The notes: generated from the letters alone by a model not told the origin. A stretch of 64,000 bases of DNA from Emydura subglobosa (GCA_007922225.1 ML679954.1:26764240-26828239), one strand, 5' to 3'. Positions 12,800 through 26,100 are shown, counted from the stretch's first letter. A program made the numbers and translations.

Positions 12800-12930
12800 T
12801 CTCAGTATCTAAATACCTTTTGAAATCTGAGCCTATGTTACTTGTCCAAGGTTCACACAGAAAATCTGTGGTAGAGTCAGATCTTGGGTTTCAGTCTATT
12901 GCATTAACCTCACAACATCTTTCTTCTCTA
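12800..12930 (-). repeat. MIR SINE fragment, antisense
   Basis: The block ACTTGTCCAAGGTTCACACA, followed by GTGGTAGAGTCAGATC, is the reverse complement of the MIR core (GGCAGAGCCAGG..GTGTGACCTTGGGCAAG). Confidence 0.7.
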
Positions 12931-13981
12931 ACAATAAGGCTAATCTGACTCCTGTTCTGAAGGAGGTACCTCAATCTTTAAAGGGCTCCACATCTTTTGT
13001 TTTTTGCAGTGCTCTTCTTAGATGGGGATTTTCTCCATTCCTGAATTTCGTTTTCCATAAATCTCAATCCTAAAGTAGCTGTGGGACTCTGTTCAGGCTT
13101 TTCATCAATGCAGGCTATATTTATTTGTGAACATAATATCAGTATCTTGGGTTCCCCTACTTGGTAATTACTCATGCAAGCAGAGCAATTCCAGGTGTTT
13201 CAGTTTCTATTGTTGTACAATTTTGTTGGAAGTGTAAAGCATTGGGCTGAAGGCATGAGACATGAAATAAAGAAATATTTCGTGCATGGTGTCTTATTGC
13301 TATTATAAGTTGGATATTATAAAGAAAAATAAGTGATGCCTGCTTGAGCATGTTTGCTAATTTCTCTAATAATGTCTCCTTTTATGGTCATGTCAGACCC
13401 ACTTAAGGTGCCAATGGAGCTATGATGGTTTATACCATCTGAGGATCTCACCTCAGATTAGTAGCTTGGTAAAAACCAAAAAGAATTCCCTAAAGAAATT
13501 AAAACCGAGAACACCATGCCACTGTAACATGAAAGGATACATAGGGTAGGGGCCAAGGGAGATTACCAGTATATTATAAAACGTTCTGCAGTAGTGTTTG
13601 CCATATAGAGATAAATATTCTTTGGTAACTAAATCCTGCCCTGAGCTGTACTGGTGCACGAACAGTGAAGGGAGCTAGGGGAGTACCCTTTCCACTATGC
13701 ACAATTGATTAGTAAATTAAGGGTAGGGGGAGGAATTTATTTGTTCTGCAATGGAAGATTTTCTGTAAGAAATCTGTTTTCCTGGACATGGATGCAATCG
13801 AATGTTTGTATGTGTTTGTATAATGGTAAGTTATTTTAATTAACTGAAATAAATACATAATTGTAATAATACTAGCAGAAAACTCCATTGTGCTCAGCGT
13901 TTTAAAGCTATTTGTAGTAAAGTTTCAATACTGGGATTGTCATTGTACAGAATATAACTTCTTAAATGTATTGCTTTTCAG

Positions 13982-14178
13982 GTATTCAAAGCTATGAATA
14001 TTCCTCAGATTAGAAGCCCTTCCTTACCTCCCCTAGCAGAGATACCTGAAGCCTACCATATGAAGATAGCTCTCTTTGGTGCTGGGCCTGCAAGTATAAG
14101 TTGTGCTTCTTTTTTGGCTCGATTAGGCTACTCAAACATCACCATATTTGAAAAGGAGGAGTACATTGGTGGCTTAAG
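13982..14178 (+). CDS. DPYD: DPYD exon 6: dihydropyrimidine dehydrogenase, FAD-binding segment
   Basis: DPYD encodes the cytosolic NADPH-dependent flavo-iron-sulfur enzyme that reduces uracil and thymine to their 5,6-dihydro forms, the first and rate-limiting step of pyrimidine breakdown. This 197-nt exon follows an AG at 13980-13981 and is followed by GTAAAA at 14179. It has the same length as human exon 6. It starts in phase 0 with [11 protein letters not shown] and encodes residues 162-226 plus two bases of codon 227. The FAD dinucleotide-binding motif [10 protein letters not shown] falls at residues 190-199, and the second FAD contact segment, from E218 ([12 protein letters not shown]) to L226, is intact. 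Residues M166, Y186, S201 and Y211, sites of known human variants, are unchanged. The least conserved stretch is the linker at about 179-188. The open frame continues a few bases into the intron, but the splice site and the next exon define the end. Confidence 0.97.
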
Positions 14179-14728
14179 GTAAAAACTGGGCAAATGAATG
14201 TTTCCTGTGGTGCCGGGAAGCATTTGAAATACTGGTCAAACCGGAAACTCAGGGGAGATAACGGAAAATTTAGATTTTAAAGATTCACTTTAAAAAAAAA
14301 AATCATTCCTCATTAATGTTAAATATTGTCCTTAGTTGTACATATGTTTGAAAATTCCTGTTCAAGTTCAGTGACTGTAAAGAGTCAAATTCTGTTAAAA
14401 AGTAGACTAATATATGAGTGCTACTTTTCACATCTGCAGCTTTTTTTGTTTTGCCATGGAGATATGAAAAGAATTGGAATTAAGATCTATCTTCTCAAAA
14501 GGGCATACATGCTTTGGCCAACTGAGGTTGGACAATTGTATCAGTATCAGTGTATGCAAATCCTTGAGCAGTGCATTTATATAAGCTTTGCTCAGGTACT
14601 AAAGAAGCAAACACAAAACTGGGTATACTGTACAGGAGGTTAACTATTCTAATGGGTCATTTATTGCATTAATAAACAACAATGTACAGGGTTTCAGACT
14701 TTAATTGTATTGGAATATCACATGCTAT

Positions 14729-14783
14729 GTGGGCTGATTCTTCACTCTGCTACACCAGTTGAAAGAGCAAAGAATCAGGCCCA
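14729..14783. repeat. Short hairpin (inverted repeat), MITE-like
   Basis: The arms GTGGGCTGATTCTT and AAGAATCAGGCCCAC are complementary apart from one extra base, with a loop of about 25 nt. This resembles the small palindromic elements common in sauropsid introns. Confidence 0.5.
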
Positions 14784-17397
14784 CTCTGGCTGCTTATTTT
14801 AAGAAGAAGTCACATCTCTTTTCATTTTAAACAGTAATCCAGCACAAAGAATATCTTCATTTATTTCTGCCAGTCATGAGTAGCCACTTCCGTAGAGTAA
14901 TTCTGAGATATATTGGATGGATGTTCACTACCCACTTTTAGTCTGCTCTGTAAAATACAAAGCTGCCATATTCACAGGTATTACCAGGTGATACCAGGGT
15001 GAATCCTTTAAAAAATGTAGTCATGAACACCTTCCCCTAAATCTAAAAGTTATATTTAAAGGACGATGAATTGCTGTGATCCTTGCTCTACTATGTGCAA
15101 TAACAAATAGATTTGTTTAAAAATGCTTTTAAATTATGTTAACATGTTGGAAATATCTAATTTTAGAATGGTTCTATGAAGTTCCCTGTGCAAGTATAGA
15201 TGCAAATAAACTCAAAGGAATCATCACTTACAGTTCCATTGAAACCTGTGTTTACAACTTCAATAAATCATTTTATAAGGGTCAAATTCACACCTGATTT
15301 CCCCAACCATCTACAAACTCCAAGTAAATGGGATTTTTGCAGCTAACTGTACAATAGAAGGATAGAATCCACTTCCTCAGCCAGGGTGCAAGGCAGCTCT
15401 GCAACCTTTCTGTACCACTGGAACATCACTTAGGTCGTCACCCCACAGAAAGTATGGTTACAGGTCTACTACACCGAGGGAAGAATTTCTCCCACTATAT
15501 TTCTCACTGTAATTGTGTTGATGTCTTCCGAGTCTGGTGTCACCTCTAAATGTGTGTTAATATATTTTAGAATTTAAATACTAGGTAAATGTAATGTGAA
15601 AACAAAAATAAAATATCACACATTGAAAAAAAAAAAATCACACTCTAGGAAAAAAAGGACAAAATCTGTTCCTGGTGCAACACCTCTTAAGTCAATGGAA
15701 TTGACACCAATAATGAATTTGATCCATTAATGTCAAATACTTAGTCCCTGGAGGTTACAGAGAGTTAAGCAAGGATAAACTGTTCTGCCTAATTATCAGA
15801 AGTGTTAATTTAGCTGATTGTGTTATAGACACTTCACCACACAGACTCATTTTACTAACATCATCTGCCGTGGGGGATTGCAGATTTTGTGCAAGACGTA
15901 TCTGCCCACTTAATGAAGTAGCATGTTGTGTTTTAAAAAAATATTTTATTGAAAGTCAACTTAGTCACTTAAAAGAGAGGCTGTTTCCCACACGATCCTT
16001 TCATCCTGTGACAATTCACACTTACTTTGTGCTCAGTGCTGCATCTTTGTTATTATTTTACAGGAACAGTCATCCTTTCTTCAGTTATGTTAAATGTATA
16101 TCAATGCCTACATAATCTGAGCAATGTGAATTTTAGTTTGTGCCCATCCATTACATTTCTAAGTGAATTAAATTTAAATTTCATTGACACCATGCCCACT
16201 TCCAAAAAGCCTTACTTCAGGAGTCAACCATTCTCATGTGGTTTGTGATCTCCCTTCCCACTTTCCATTCTGGAAGATCACAAGGCCCTAAATAATGGCC
16301 AGGGTTTATTCTCATTCTTTGTGCAAAACACCCATTGACATTTAATAGAAGTTCCACATCTGGAATAAAGACAGAACAAGGCCTTAACTACTTTTGCTCT
16401 CGCTTTGACACTGTATTAGAAGGGAAGTTGATCTAAGAGAGAGATGTCATCCATAACTGCAGCCACGGTATATTGCTAATAACTTTTTTTTTAACAAGTT
16501 CAACTGCCCACTTATTATTTAAGTTACTTTGTATATCATTCAAAATAGCTAAAAAGACCAAATTAGTTTTGTTTTTGGAATCAATTGCCTTATAGACACA
16601 GTATTGTTTTTCTTTTTTTGGCTTTTTTTTTTCTGACCATATTGTTCCTTCCCATGTATATCAGGTTTTAGCTAGTTTGAAGAATATTTACTTTGGAGAA
16701 AGACAGCAGACGATTCCAATTTCTGTAACGTTGAAGTGCAACAGTATTGATCTCCCTTACACATGCTCTCACTCACACACACCTCTACCCCGCTTTTTAA
16801 AGGAATTAAGGAAAATAATCTAGGGAATAGGGACAGCTACTTAATACTACCAGTGATATACTGGGCCTCATATTTGAGAAAATGAAAGAATTTGTGGTTT
16901 GATAAATAGGATATTTTTATTTTAACAGATTTCTTAATTGAATCTGTATTTTGTTATCCTTTATCTTGGCCCAAACTTTTCTCATTGAGACAGATGAAAG
17001 TTGCATTGCATGACACATACATACATTGTGTTTGAAATATAGAATGCTTTTAGTTACATGCTGGGCAGAAGAGCCTCAAGATGATCAGTATTTGAAACTA
17101 TAAAAGAAAGTTGCAAAGGCAACTTTTTTTGCTATGTATTTATAGTTGGCAAGCCTTAAAATAAATAAAACCTGCCAATGTGTCAGAGTTGGATGTAAAG
17201 GGGCTGGAGTGGTCAATAACAACATGGAAAATGGAGTTGCTGCAAATCGCTTTGTATCAGTACTTTGTTATTATAACTATATTAATTTTGGCAAAGAGAT
17301 TAGATTTCCAGAAACCTTAGGAGTGTCTTTCACTTTCTGGATGTTGTCATTTTATTTTTACTGAATCAAGATATTAAAATTAGGTTATCTGATGGCC

Positions 17398-17485
17398 TTC
17401 ACTAGAATTTATGGGCAAGATTGTTATCTGCTGTAAACTGGGGTAGTTCCAGCAAAGTCAATGCTGAGTTATACCATCTGAGTAT
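17398..17485. repeat. Degenerate hairpin MITE
   Basis: It has the layout of the element at 52661: a GGGCAAGATTG-type end, CTGTAAACTGGG, a centre with AAAGTCAATG, and an opposite-end TTATACCATCTGAG. Strongly diverged. Confidence 0.35.
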
Positions 17486-18364
17486 CTGTTCCTATATATT
17501 AATATCTCCTGGGGCATTAAATCTGTGGTACTAGGTCGATTAAGACTTGAACACCTCATTGTTTCCTCCTTCCTCTGCCCCCAAGAAAAAAAAAGTGTGT
17601 AAGAATATACATTAATTTTAAAAGTAATGTGATCATAGAATAAAACCCTATTTCAAATGACTGACTTTGTACAACTGTAGAAGAATGTAAGAGAATTTGT
17701 AGATTATAACTAGAGGGTGAAATGTGCCTAGCATTGACTAGAAAATGGCGCGGGGAAAAATAATTTAGACACCCAACTTAAAAAAAAACAAAAAAAACCC
17801 CGGGAGTTTAACTATTCATTATTGGGTAACTCCATCATTTGTGTCTAGAATCTCTCTCTGTTAGGTTGGCACATTCAGTGTAGAACATAATTATAAATAT
17901 AGAGAAGGATTAGCCATTGATGATTACAACCTGTTATGACATTGATGTTTACTCTATAAAAAGCAAAAGTAGTTCTCTTTAGATATTGTTACTGTAGAAG
18001 GTGTAGGAATGTCGTTATGCTTCTCTAAGAAGGTCCAGTGAAACTGAACGACCTCTTAGTTCCTTTATCAAAGTGGTTATAGTGACTGATTAACAGAGAG
18101 ATGCACTAAACAGCACTGGACAAAGTTAAACAGGATTTAGAATTCTTGTTAACAAGTAAAAGGGCTTATGCAAAAAGAAAAAAGGATAAAAAAGAAAATA
18201 ATTTTTGTTTCCTATTTTGAGGTGAATGATTTTGGTTTGTCATACTGAATCTCTTTAATTAGATGAGTCATGTTCCTTCACATTTCTGTTAAATACTTGA
18301 AAATTATCTTTGTACAGGCAAAAAATTTACAAGATTTGCACTGTAAATCCTGGCTCTTTAATAG

Positions 18365-18550
<186 letters not shown>

Positions 18551-19249
18551 TAACAGCAAAATGTCATGCACATTAGTAAAGAACAATTAAAAGCTACACT
18601 AGGCAGAGGCAGAAAGATGCTTCCTCTTGCTCAGGGCATTTGTCTGTCTGCTGTCTGAATGCCACTAGTTTGGAAAAGGGCAATCAATAGTTCTCATCTG
18701 GCATGCCTGCATGTGATTAATTCTCTGTAAGAAACAAATTCCTAAATTGCTTTAGGGGTTCAATGTAGCTATTGGAATGATTTGATTTCTTTAATCAAGT
18801 TGTTTTCATGCATGCTTGGTACTACTTAATACATTCGTATTTAACACTTCTTCCTCACCTCAGTTTTCTTTTAATGGTTTGTAATGCAATCTCACATTGA
18901 TGTTTATTTTACTTATTACATGCATCAGATTAACAAAGGAGTAACATGATCTTTTACAAACAATATCAGTAATTCAACTTCTTGGAAAGTAATAGTTTTG
19001 CACTGGCTGTATTTTATTAAACAAACAACGCTTCTTGTTTATTTTTAGATAATGGGAATGTTGTTTTATTGTTCAGTCAGTGCTTGCTCTGGAGATGTAT
19101 ATATTATATACAACTCCCATTCATTTTAACAGAAATTGTGTATGAGGAGCATCTCTCAGGCTTACACAGAAGACTAGCTAATGATAACTTTTTAACTGAT
19201 TAAGGTTGTATAAGAATCATATAAGTAATCCTTACTCATAGTCTTCTAT

Positions 19250-19365
19250 CTTGGTCCAGTAGATAGAGCAGCAGACTGTGAGTCATGAGACCTAGGATGA
19301 GAACCTCATCCCCTTCAGCACCTCTCTGCTTAGTAAAAGGCTTGGAGCAATATAAAGGGACTGTA
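19250..19365 (+). repeat. tRNA-derived SINE head, MIR-like
   Basis: CTTGGTCCAGTAGATAGAGCA resembles an A-box region, and CATGAGACCTAGGATGAGAACC a degenerate B-box, as at the start of MIR-type SINEs. The body stops near 19365, where the hAT-type element begins. A MIR tail is found at 20030-20130. Confidence 0.5.
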
Positions 19366-19366
19366 A

Positions 19367-19641
19367 GGTTAGTCTACAGACTATGGCTGGGAGCATCCCT
19401 TCCTGCTCGGGTAGACAGATCTATGCTAGCTCCATTCGAGTAGCACAGTAAAAATAGCAGTGTGGGCATTACAGTATGGGTGGAGTTCAGATGCATTGTA
19501 CTCAGCTGGCTTAGCCCATGCTGCTATCCATGCAGCTATGTCTATGCTGCTAGTTTTAGTGTGCTAGGTCAAGGAGAGCTGGCACATGTTTGTCTACCTG
19601 GGTTAGGACCCACGCTCCTTGCTATAGTGTAGACATAGCAT
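19367..19641. mobile_element. hAT-type non-autonomous element (MITE)
   Basis: The left end GGTTAGTCTACAGACTATGGC pairs imperfectly with the reverse complement of the right end GCTATAGTGTAGACATAGC. Both carry the TCTACA/TGTAGA core shared with the element at 49461. About 275 nt with no coding capacity. No clean target duplication was found. Confidence 0.55.
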
Positions 19642-20029
19642 AAAAGCCTTGTCAGGAGGAGATTACCCTGGTTCAGGAACTGTGGGAGATAGCCATAAGG
19701 CTGCCCTCACAAACTGTGACACAGAGAGCATACTAGAGGGCATGCTAGAAACAAAGCTGAAGGCAGGGGTGTCAGAGAGGGGCCACAGAAATATAGCATT
19801 GCGGAGATTTCACACAGTGCTGTGGCTCATAGGCAGCTGTGGACAGGCTGCATAATTTAGACCAGCTCCTAGGGCTGTCTGTTACTCCAGGAGTTTTGAA
19901 GCAGGACAAAATTGAGAGGCTGCAAAGGTGGCTTAAAACCAACATGGCCACTCCCTTCTCCTGAGGTGCGAGTTCTGTACTGTGCTACTTAGAGGTGCAG
20001 CACAGAATTTCACTCTAGAGCCTCTGTAA

Positions 20030-20130
20030 AATGGGATTGTTGTATCTACCTTTGTGTAAGTCATTTTGAGATCTTTGATGAAAAGTGCTATACTGTATAA
20101 ATGCTATATATTACTTATTTATGCGCGTAA
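20030..20130 (+). repeat. MIR SINE 3' part
   Basis: CCTCTGTAAAATGGGATTGT, followed by GTAAGTCATTTTGAGATCTTTG and AAAGTGCTATA, is the usual tail of MIR/L2-type elements. Confidence 0.6.
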
Positions 20131-21494
20131 TTCTGTTTACAGCAGTAAGAATTACTCAGATAGATAAAGGTTACAGGACTGGGCCTTAAGAGTATTGCAA
20201 ATCCTCACATAAAATTAGTATTGAAGTTTAAATTCCCTTATTAGGTTTCATAATATATGTACATAATAGAGTAAAATGTATAATAATTTATAGGTTGCAT
20301 TTTGTACTCGTTGAATATACAATCTACATTCTGAAAGGGATCACAACTACACACAGCTTTAACATTTGATAATATAAATTATGCCTAATCTATAAAAAGA
20401 GAAAATAAGAAAGAGCCAGTCCTAAATAAAGTATATCATCTTTTCCATACTCCATTTTTTTTCAGGGATGGGGAAGATACATCTTCATAAATTTCTAAAA
20501 GGGAATATGGGTAAATTAAATAAGAATGAGAGAGGCAGCATTATAAGAAGTATTTATATAACGGAACATCACAAGTGTGGGAATAACAATGAAAATTATT
20601 TTAAAAAAAAACCTAATCAGAAACAACCATGCATGTATTTACAATTGTTCCCTTCCTGTTTAAGCAAAATTCAATCTGGAGGACCAAACTGACTGTTTTA
20701 ATCTGAAAGGGCCACATGGAAATACTTAAATCTTAAATGAAGGCAATATAATAGACATACATTGAATCTAATGGCTAGAGTCTCTAGTAAGTTTTGTTGC
20801 ACTGAAGGGCATGAAAAGTGGAGCAAAAACGTGAGAATAGGGAATATAGTACAATGCACAACAATCTAAAATTATGGGTTGTTCTGAAAGAAACACTGAA
20901 AGTTAGAGGGAGCTGGAATAAGAAATACTAACCACCAAAAGGAAGTAAGGTCTAGGGCAGATGTTCTATTGAACCTGCTGCTCTCCTTTTAGATCTGGTT
21001 TTCCTTTATGTATTCATGCTCTGTGTAGATCCTCTGGATGCTACTCTGACATCCCCACCTTTGACAGGAATTGTATGCATTTCCTTGTGAGCTCTGCCAC
21101 ACAAGTCATCATCCACGGCATGCATGGAGATGCAGTCCCTCTAGGAGGTTCTAGGAATGAAGGCTGCATAAGCTCTGTTGTGCCATTTAGGATGGAGACC
21201 TGAACACTCTAGGATTTTTTTTTTTTTTAATTCCAAAAGAGCCAAATTTTGCCCTTACTTCTGCTGGTATACATCCAAAATAATTCTGCTGATTTCAATA
21301 GACCTATACCAGTGTAACAAATCAATCCCTCAAACCATTCTCTTCTCTGGAAGCAAGCCTAGGATTCTCTTTAACCCATTTATCCTCTTTTCCTCCACCC
21401 TTTCTGCAGTAATTGTTTTGTTAAGATAAGTTTTAGATCATGCTCCTCAGGTAGCATAGTCATGTACAGAGCAGAGGAGTAGGAGTAAGGAGGC

Positions 21495-21675
21495 TTGGTT
21501 GCTAATAATGTTTTTTCGGAAGACTGGATGTGTGACCTTGAACAAATGACTTCCCCAGTCTGTGCCTTAGTTTCCTCATCTGGAAAATGGGGAATATGAT
21601 AACTTGTCTTTTGTAAAGTTCCTTGAGATCTAACAATGAGCAGTGCTTTGTAAATGCTGGTTGATTTTATTTATT
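21495..21675 (+). repeat. MIR SINE
   Basis: TGTGTGACCTTGAACAAATGACTTCCCCAG..CTGTGCCTTAGTTTCCTCATCTGGAAAATGGGG in sequence is the classical MIR core and tail, ending near GTGCTTTGTAAATGCTGG. Confidence 0.85.
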
Positions 21676-21921
21676 ACTCTTTGTGAACCTGCTACCAGTG
21701 AAATATATTCATCTGCATTTATTCCTACTTTTTACATATTTTGATTCGTTCCAGCCAATAAAAAGAGTGCCCAGGCATGGCTCAGAGCACCGCTGATCAT
21801 ATAGGAGAAATATGATTAAATAAATGCAATTACAAACTCAAATTATTAATCGTATTCATAATTTTGAAAATCTCTATTATGTTCCTTTGAATTCTTATGT
21901 TTTCCCTTGATAATAAGTACA

Positions 21922-22010
21922 GTCATAGAATCATAGAAGATTAGGGCTAGAAGGGACCTCAGGCAGTCATCTAATCCAACCCCCTGCTCAAAGCAGGACC
22001 AACCCTTTAA
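21922..22010 (-). mobile_element. CR1 LINE, 3'-terminal fragment, antisense
   Basis: GTCATAGAATCATAGAAGAT, followed by GGGCTAGAAGGGACCTCAGG and ATCTAATCCAACCCCCTGCTC, is the reverse complement of the CR1 3' end with its ATTCTATG terminal repeats. It is a severely 5'-truncated copy. Confidence 0.9.
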
Positions 22011-22117
22011 CTTTTCCAAAGAATAAAGATTTGTCAATCCTAGTCCCAATCCTGTAGTTGAATCTGCATAGGTGGGCCCTTATACCCACAAAGAGCACCA
22101 TTGACTTGAGTGGGGCT

Positions 22118-22262
22118 AAAGTGACCAGATGTCCCAATTTTATAGGGACAGTCCTGATATTTCGGGCTACTTCTTATCTAGGTGCCTGCAACCTCTGTCC
22201 CGATTTTTTTTACCCTGCAACCTCTGTCCCGATTTTTCACACTTGCTATCTGGTCATCCTAA
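22118..22262. mobile_element. hAT-type MITE with perfect 8-bp target duplication
   Basis: The 145-nt element is flanked by GTGGGGCT at 22110-22117 and again at 22263-22270, an 8-bp duplication as made by hAT transposases. The ends share GTGACCAGAT and, on the other strand, ATGACCAGAT. Internally a 29-nt segment beginning CCTGCAACCTCTGTCCCGAT is tandemly duplicated (22185-22213 and from 22214). Confidence 0.8.
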
Positions 22263-23030
22263 GTGGGGCTTCTTAATGTAAAATGCCCAATTGCAGAATC
22301 TGAGCTGTCTGCCCTTTGCTGCACCCTTAGTGAAGCTATATTACCCTTCTTTTGGTACAGTGACATGTAGTATAGATAGGGGTTGAACAAATGCTTTATG
22401 CTGTACAGAATCACATTATTTGTTGATATTCTGACATGCTGTTAATCCTATCTAGTACCTTTTTCTTTACCTATATGCAATAGACTAGTAGCATCAGTGA
22501 TATTTTCACAGTAACCCCAAGACTTTTTCCTGATTAATGTGCTGGGATGACTGTTCCACTTGCTGCACATTTCCTAGACTGGTGCCTTGCTCCCAGATTA
22601 GGTTTCTTAAATCCTTCATACAGGGATATTTCATTACCAAACCCGTATCAAATACAGCCATTTAAAACTGCTGCTTTGCTGTGCTGTTGTGTTCCATGCA
22701 CAGATGTTTTTTTCTTTTTTTTTGCTTGCTTGCTTGTTGCTGGCTGCTGTGATGCCAGGAACCAAAATTACCTCTGGCTACCCCCGACTACCAGGTGAAT
22801 ACAAAGGTGACTTTTAGACATTTTTTGCCCCCTACCCAACTGGTCATGCACTAAGATTAGATTGACCAGACCTGAGGATCTGACCCTGTAAATCTAGCTT
22901 GAAAAAATATTTTTTTATTAATTGATCATTATGAAACTTTTTCAGATCGCAGTAAGAGGATAGAAATTACACCAATTTTTAATTATCAATTTCAAATTAC
23001 TTAATACATCTTTATAATGTTTTCTTTTAG

Positions 23031-23118
23031 ATAGTTTGTGGTAAAGGCCTTGGAATAGATGGAATGACACTTAACACCTTGAAAGAAGATGGCTACAAAG
23101 CAGTCTTTATTGGAATAG
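23031..23118 (+). CDS. DPYD: DPYD exon 8: dihydropyrimidine dehydrogenase, end of first FAD-domain segment
   Basis: This 88-nt exon, the same length as human exon 8, encodes [20 protein letters not shown] and GYKAVFIGI, residues 255-283, plus the first base of a glycine codon 284, before GTAGGA at 23119. K259, a site of a human variant, and L261, an FAD contact, are present. The segment GLGIDGMTL diverges from mammals while the strand KAVFIGI that follows is conserved, which fits a surface loop next to a core strand. The enzyme's NADPH-binding domain would begin in exon 9, not in this window. Confidence 0.97.
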
Positions 23119-26100
23119 GTAGGAATGCCCCATGCCCTATATTTTGTTTTGCTGAAAATGTGAATGATTATCTGCCAATAAATGGGCTGTATTTCAGTAT
23201 CTTAGTAAGACAAGTTTAAACATTTTCAGTGTAAATGATGTGGTAAGAAAAAAATTCTCTCCTTTATTTGACTGGTTTGAGTCTGTCTCTTCCTGATAGT
23301 TACTGCAAGCTGTTGCTGCCTGATGGCAATTCAGTGGTTAATGTGAAATAATTTGGTCTGGTTCACAGTGGACAGGTGAGCATATAATAAAAAACTCCGT
23401 AACAATTGGCACTAAATGGCACTGTGTCTGGAAGTCTAAACAGAGACCAAAGATTAAACAGTGTTATGGACAGACCTAACCTATTGTACCTTAGAGGGGC
23501 TCTGTGTAGATCAGGGTTGAAAGACATTGGTATAGTAGAATCAAGAAGCTTGCACTGCTACAGCTCGTACTATATCAGTAGCTAACAGACACCAATTTCC
23601 AACATCTTTCATGAACTTTGAAAGTACTGAAATTCTTCTCCAATATATACAAATGACTTATCTGAACACTGTGTACAGCTGTATTACATATGTATATAAT
23701 AAATAATAAAACTAGGAACAAAACAACTTACAGATTTTCTCAGTTTGATGTTGTGTACTTTTTTGAAAAATAGATGGATATACTTCATTAGAGCTTACCA
23801 AGAGAGTTCAGTTGCTTCCCATGAGGTGACTTTTGAACTACAAAGTTAAATAACTGAAAGCAATGCTTTCCACTGTTTCCGTTTTCCTTACTGATGGAGG
23901 AGAAGCTTTGCAATTACCTTTATTCTTTCATTTTGAAAGTTGGAAAGAGAGTCGGTGTACCATTGCAGTGGGTATTTTCTTAGTTTAATTTGGAGGGGGG
24001 TATTTTAACTTGTTTAAATATAAACTTAAACATTCACATAATAGTTCAACAAGCCCTTTGGAAACTTAGTTTGATCAGCTTTATTTATTGTTCAGTGAAA
24101 AGTTTCAAAAGTGAATGTATTGACGGTTACTAGCAATAATTGCCATTCTGGCCTGAGGCATATGCAAGCACAACTTTGAATTTTTGTGAACAGTTTACTA
24201 TGCCCAGATAATTAGCTAGTGAATAGGTAAACCAACGATGATGTGCTTTATTACTTTTTCTTTCCCTATAAGAAGAATCTACTATCCTTCAGCTAGACCA
24301 GAGCCAAACTTTAATTATGGTGGAGGTTGGCTTTTACAAAATAAGTTGGCTTTAAATTCTACTTAAACTAAAATAGTAATTTCATCAACACTTCCATTAT
24401 AAAAATACCCATCTGATGTTTCAGCCATTACATCTGTTTAATAGATTAGATTAGATTAGATTATCTGATATGCTAAAAGTATTTTGGAGTACAGGAGGGC
24501 CCATCACTAACATATGATAGGCATGTTGAACATATACTGTCTACAGTTGGTGTGAGGCTTAATGCTCTTTATTGATCTAAACGTTGCCTAAGTGAACATA
24601 ATAGGAAACAAGTTGTCCAACTGTTCCTTCCTATTATTGATTACAAAGATGTAATTCTTAGTACAGCGACAATTGTTGTTTACCATCTGGGTATTCAGTG
24701 TAATAAGCTTTGCAGGTTCATTCTCTCATGTGATTATACTACCGACCATTGTGATTTATATAATCCTAAATCCTCTCATTGTTAGAGACCTTCCATGCGT
24801 AGGAATTTCCATGAGGTCATATTTCTGTATAATTGTACACAGGGCAGCGTGCCAGGTTATCTTCTTTCTTGTTTTCATCAATCTGACTCTCCCTCTGCTA
24901 ACTCTTTGCTTTTTAAAATCCCAGAAGTTAGGAGGGAAATGCATAAATGAGCATTTGTTTTCTCAACATCTAATAGCTAGGACAAACTATCAGCATTGTT
25001 AGCTATTACAACATAGAATTATTCAAACATTTGAAAACTTCATTGTCATTACTGTGTATTTTACCTGTAGAAAGGCTGGATCTCTGTCACAAGACAGAGA
25101 GTTTCCTTGCTTACACTCTCTAAAGTTATCCTGGCATACAGCATTTTATAAATAAGGACATTTAAATTTATTGTAAATATAGACACTTTATGTCTCAGAA
25201 ATACATACATGGGACCAAATAGTGGTTTTACTTCTGTGGGAAGTGCAGGGTAAATGAGCAGATGCAGCATTCTAGTAGACAAGCAGAGGTACTGTGCACT
25301 TGCCTAGGCTGCATGTAAGCAGAATGCATTAAGAAACAGAAGGGGAACAGAGTGTATAACACTCCATACATGGGCTGGTGAAAGGGACTTTGAGTGCCCA
25401 CCAACTCTTGCTGCCAGAGGCTGGCAGACATGCACGAAGGAATGAGTCTTTGACTATGCCCCCAAGCCAACTTGTCATGCCCCCTTGTGGAGTGCTGCCT
25501 GAAGCTCTAGCCAGCACCTTCTTTTTTGTGCTCAGTGAACACTAGTGTCCATAGTCCACTTAAATCCTGAGCATGCATGGAGGAAGATGGGTGGGCAAAT
25601 GAGTACTGAGCCCACAGTGTGTCTAGATCTGCTGTATAATAGCACAAAAGAGCATTCGTTATGCTCACCACTAAAGATCTTTATACTAGTTGATTCTGAG
25701 CATTGGTTTTTTTCTGTTGGTCTTCTTAGTCTATTAAATAAGCTTTTATTAGAGGGGAAAAACCCATAAGCTCATGGTTGGACCATTAACTTGAATGTTG
25801 GAAGCAAAATTTGTAAAGAAAAGTTATTTGCATCAAATACAGGTTTTTTTAAGCAACTGAAAAGACCAGTTATTTAGTAGAATAATTCCAGGCTATTCTC
25901 AATTTTCTCTACTATAGGAATGGAAGTAAAAGGGCATGGATGGTTGAAAGAAGATGGATGCCTTGGTGGGATGAAGCAGTACAGGAGGCTAGGTTTTTCA
26001 CAGAGCAGTAGGACCTTTGAAGGGACGTCTTTTGGGAGTGAGGAAGAACTTAGAGGTGTGGTTATCACATAGATGTAGGAATGAAAAAGCATCCAGATGA

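Larger units (their letters stand above)
1..13981 (+). other. DPYD: DPYD intron 5, 3' part (left end outside window)
   Basis: This is non-coding sequence upstream of exon 6, ending in a pyrimidine-rich tract and AG at 13980-13981. The upstream exon, which carries cysteine-rich iron-sulfur ligand sequence in this family, was not seen here. The interval holds the repeats listed separately. Between them, 1509-3259, 6801-7460, 9600-12200 and 12930-13980 are AT-rich sequence in which I recognise no gene, RNA or repeat, apart from a possible old dispersed repeat near 11570-11960 that I could not classify. Confidence 0.85.

Noticed and set aside
12432..12800. Overlapping frames of 70-122 codons on both strands
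   Set aside because: They cross a stop-free (CTGCA)n repeat. No domain or splice context is seen.
14179..14182. Exon 6 frame continuing to the stop at 14180-14182
   Set aside because: The donor GTAAAA at 14179 and the exact phase match with exon 7 show the read-through is intron.
19250..19320. Possible tRNA gene
   Set aside because: A and B boxes are degenerate and no cloverleaf closes. It fits a SINE head better.
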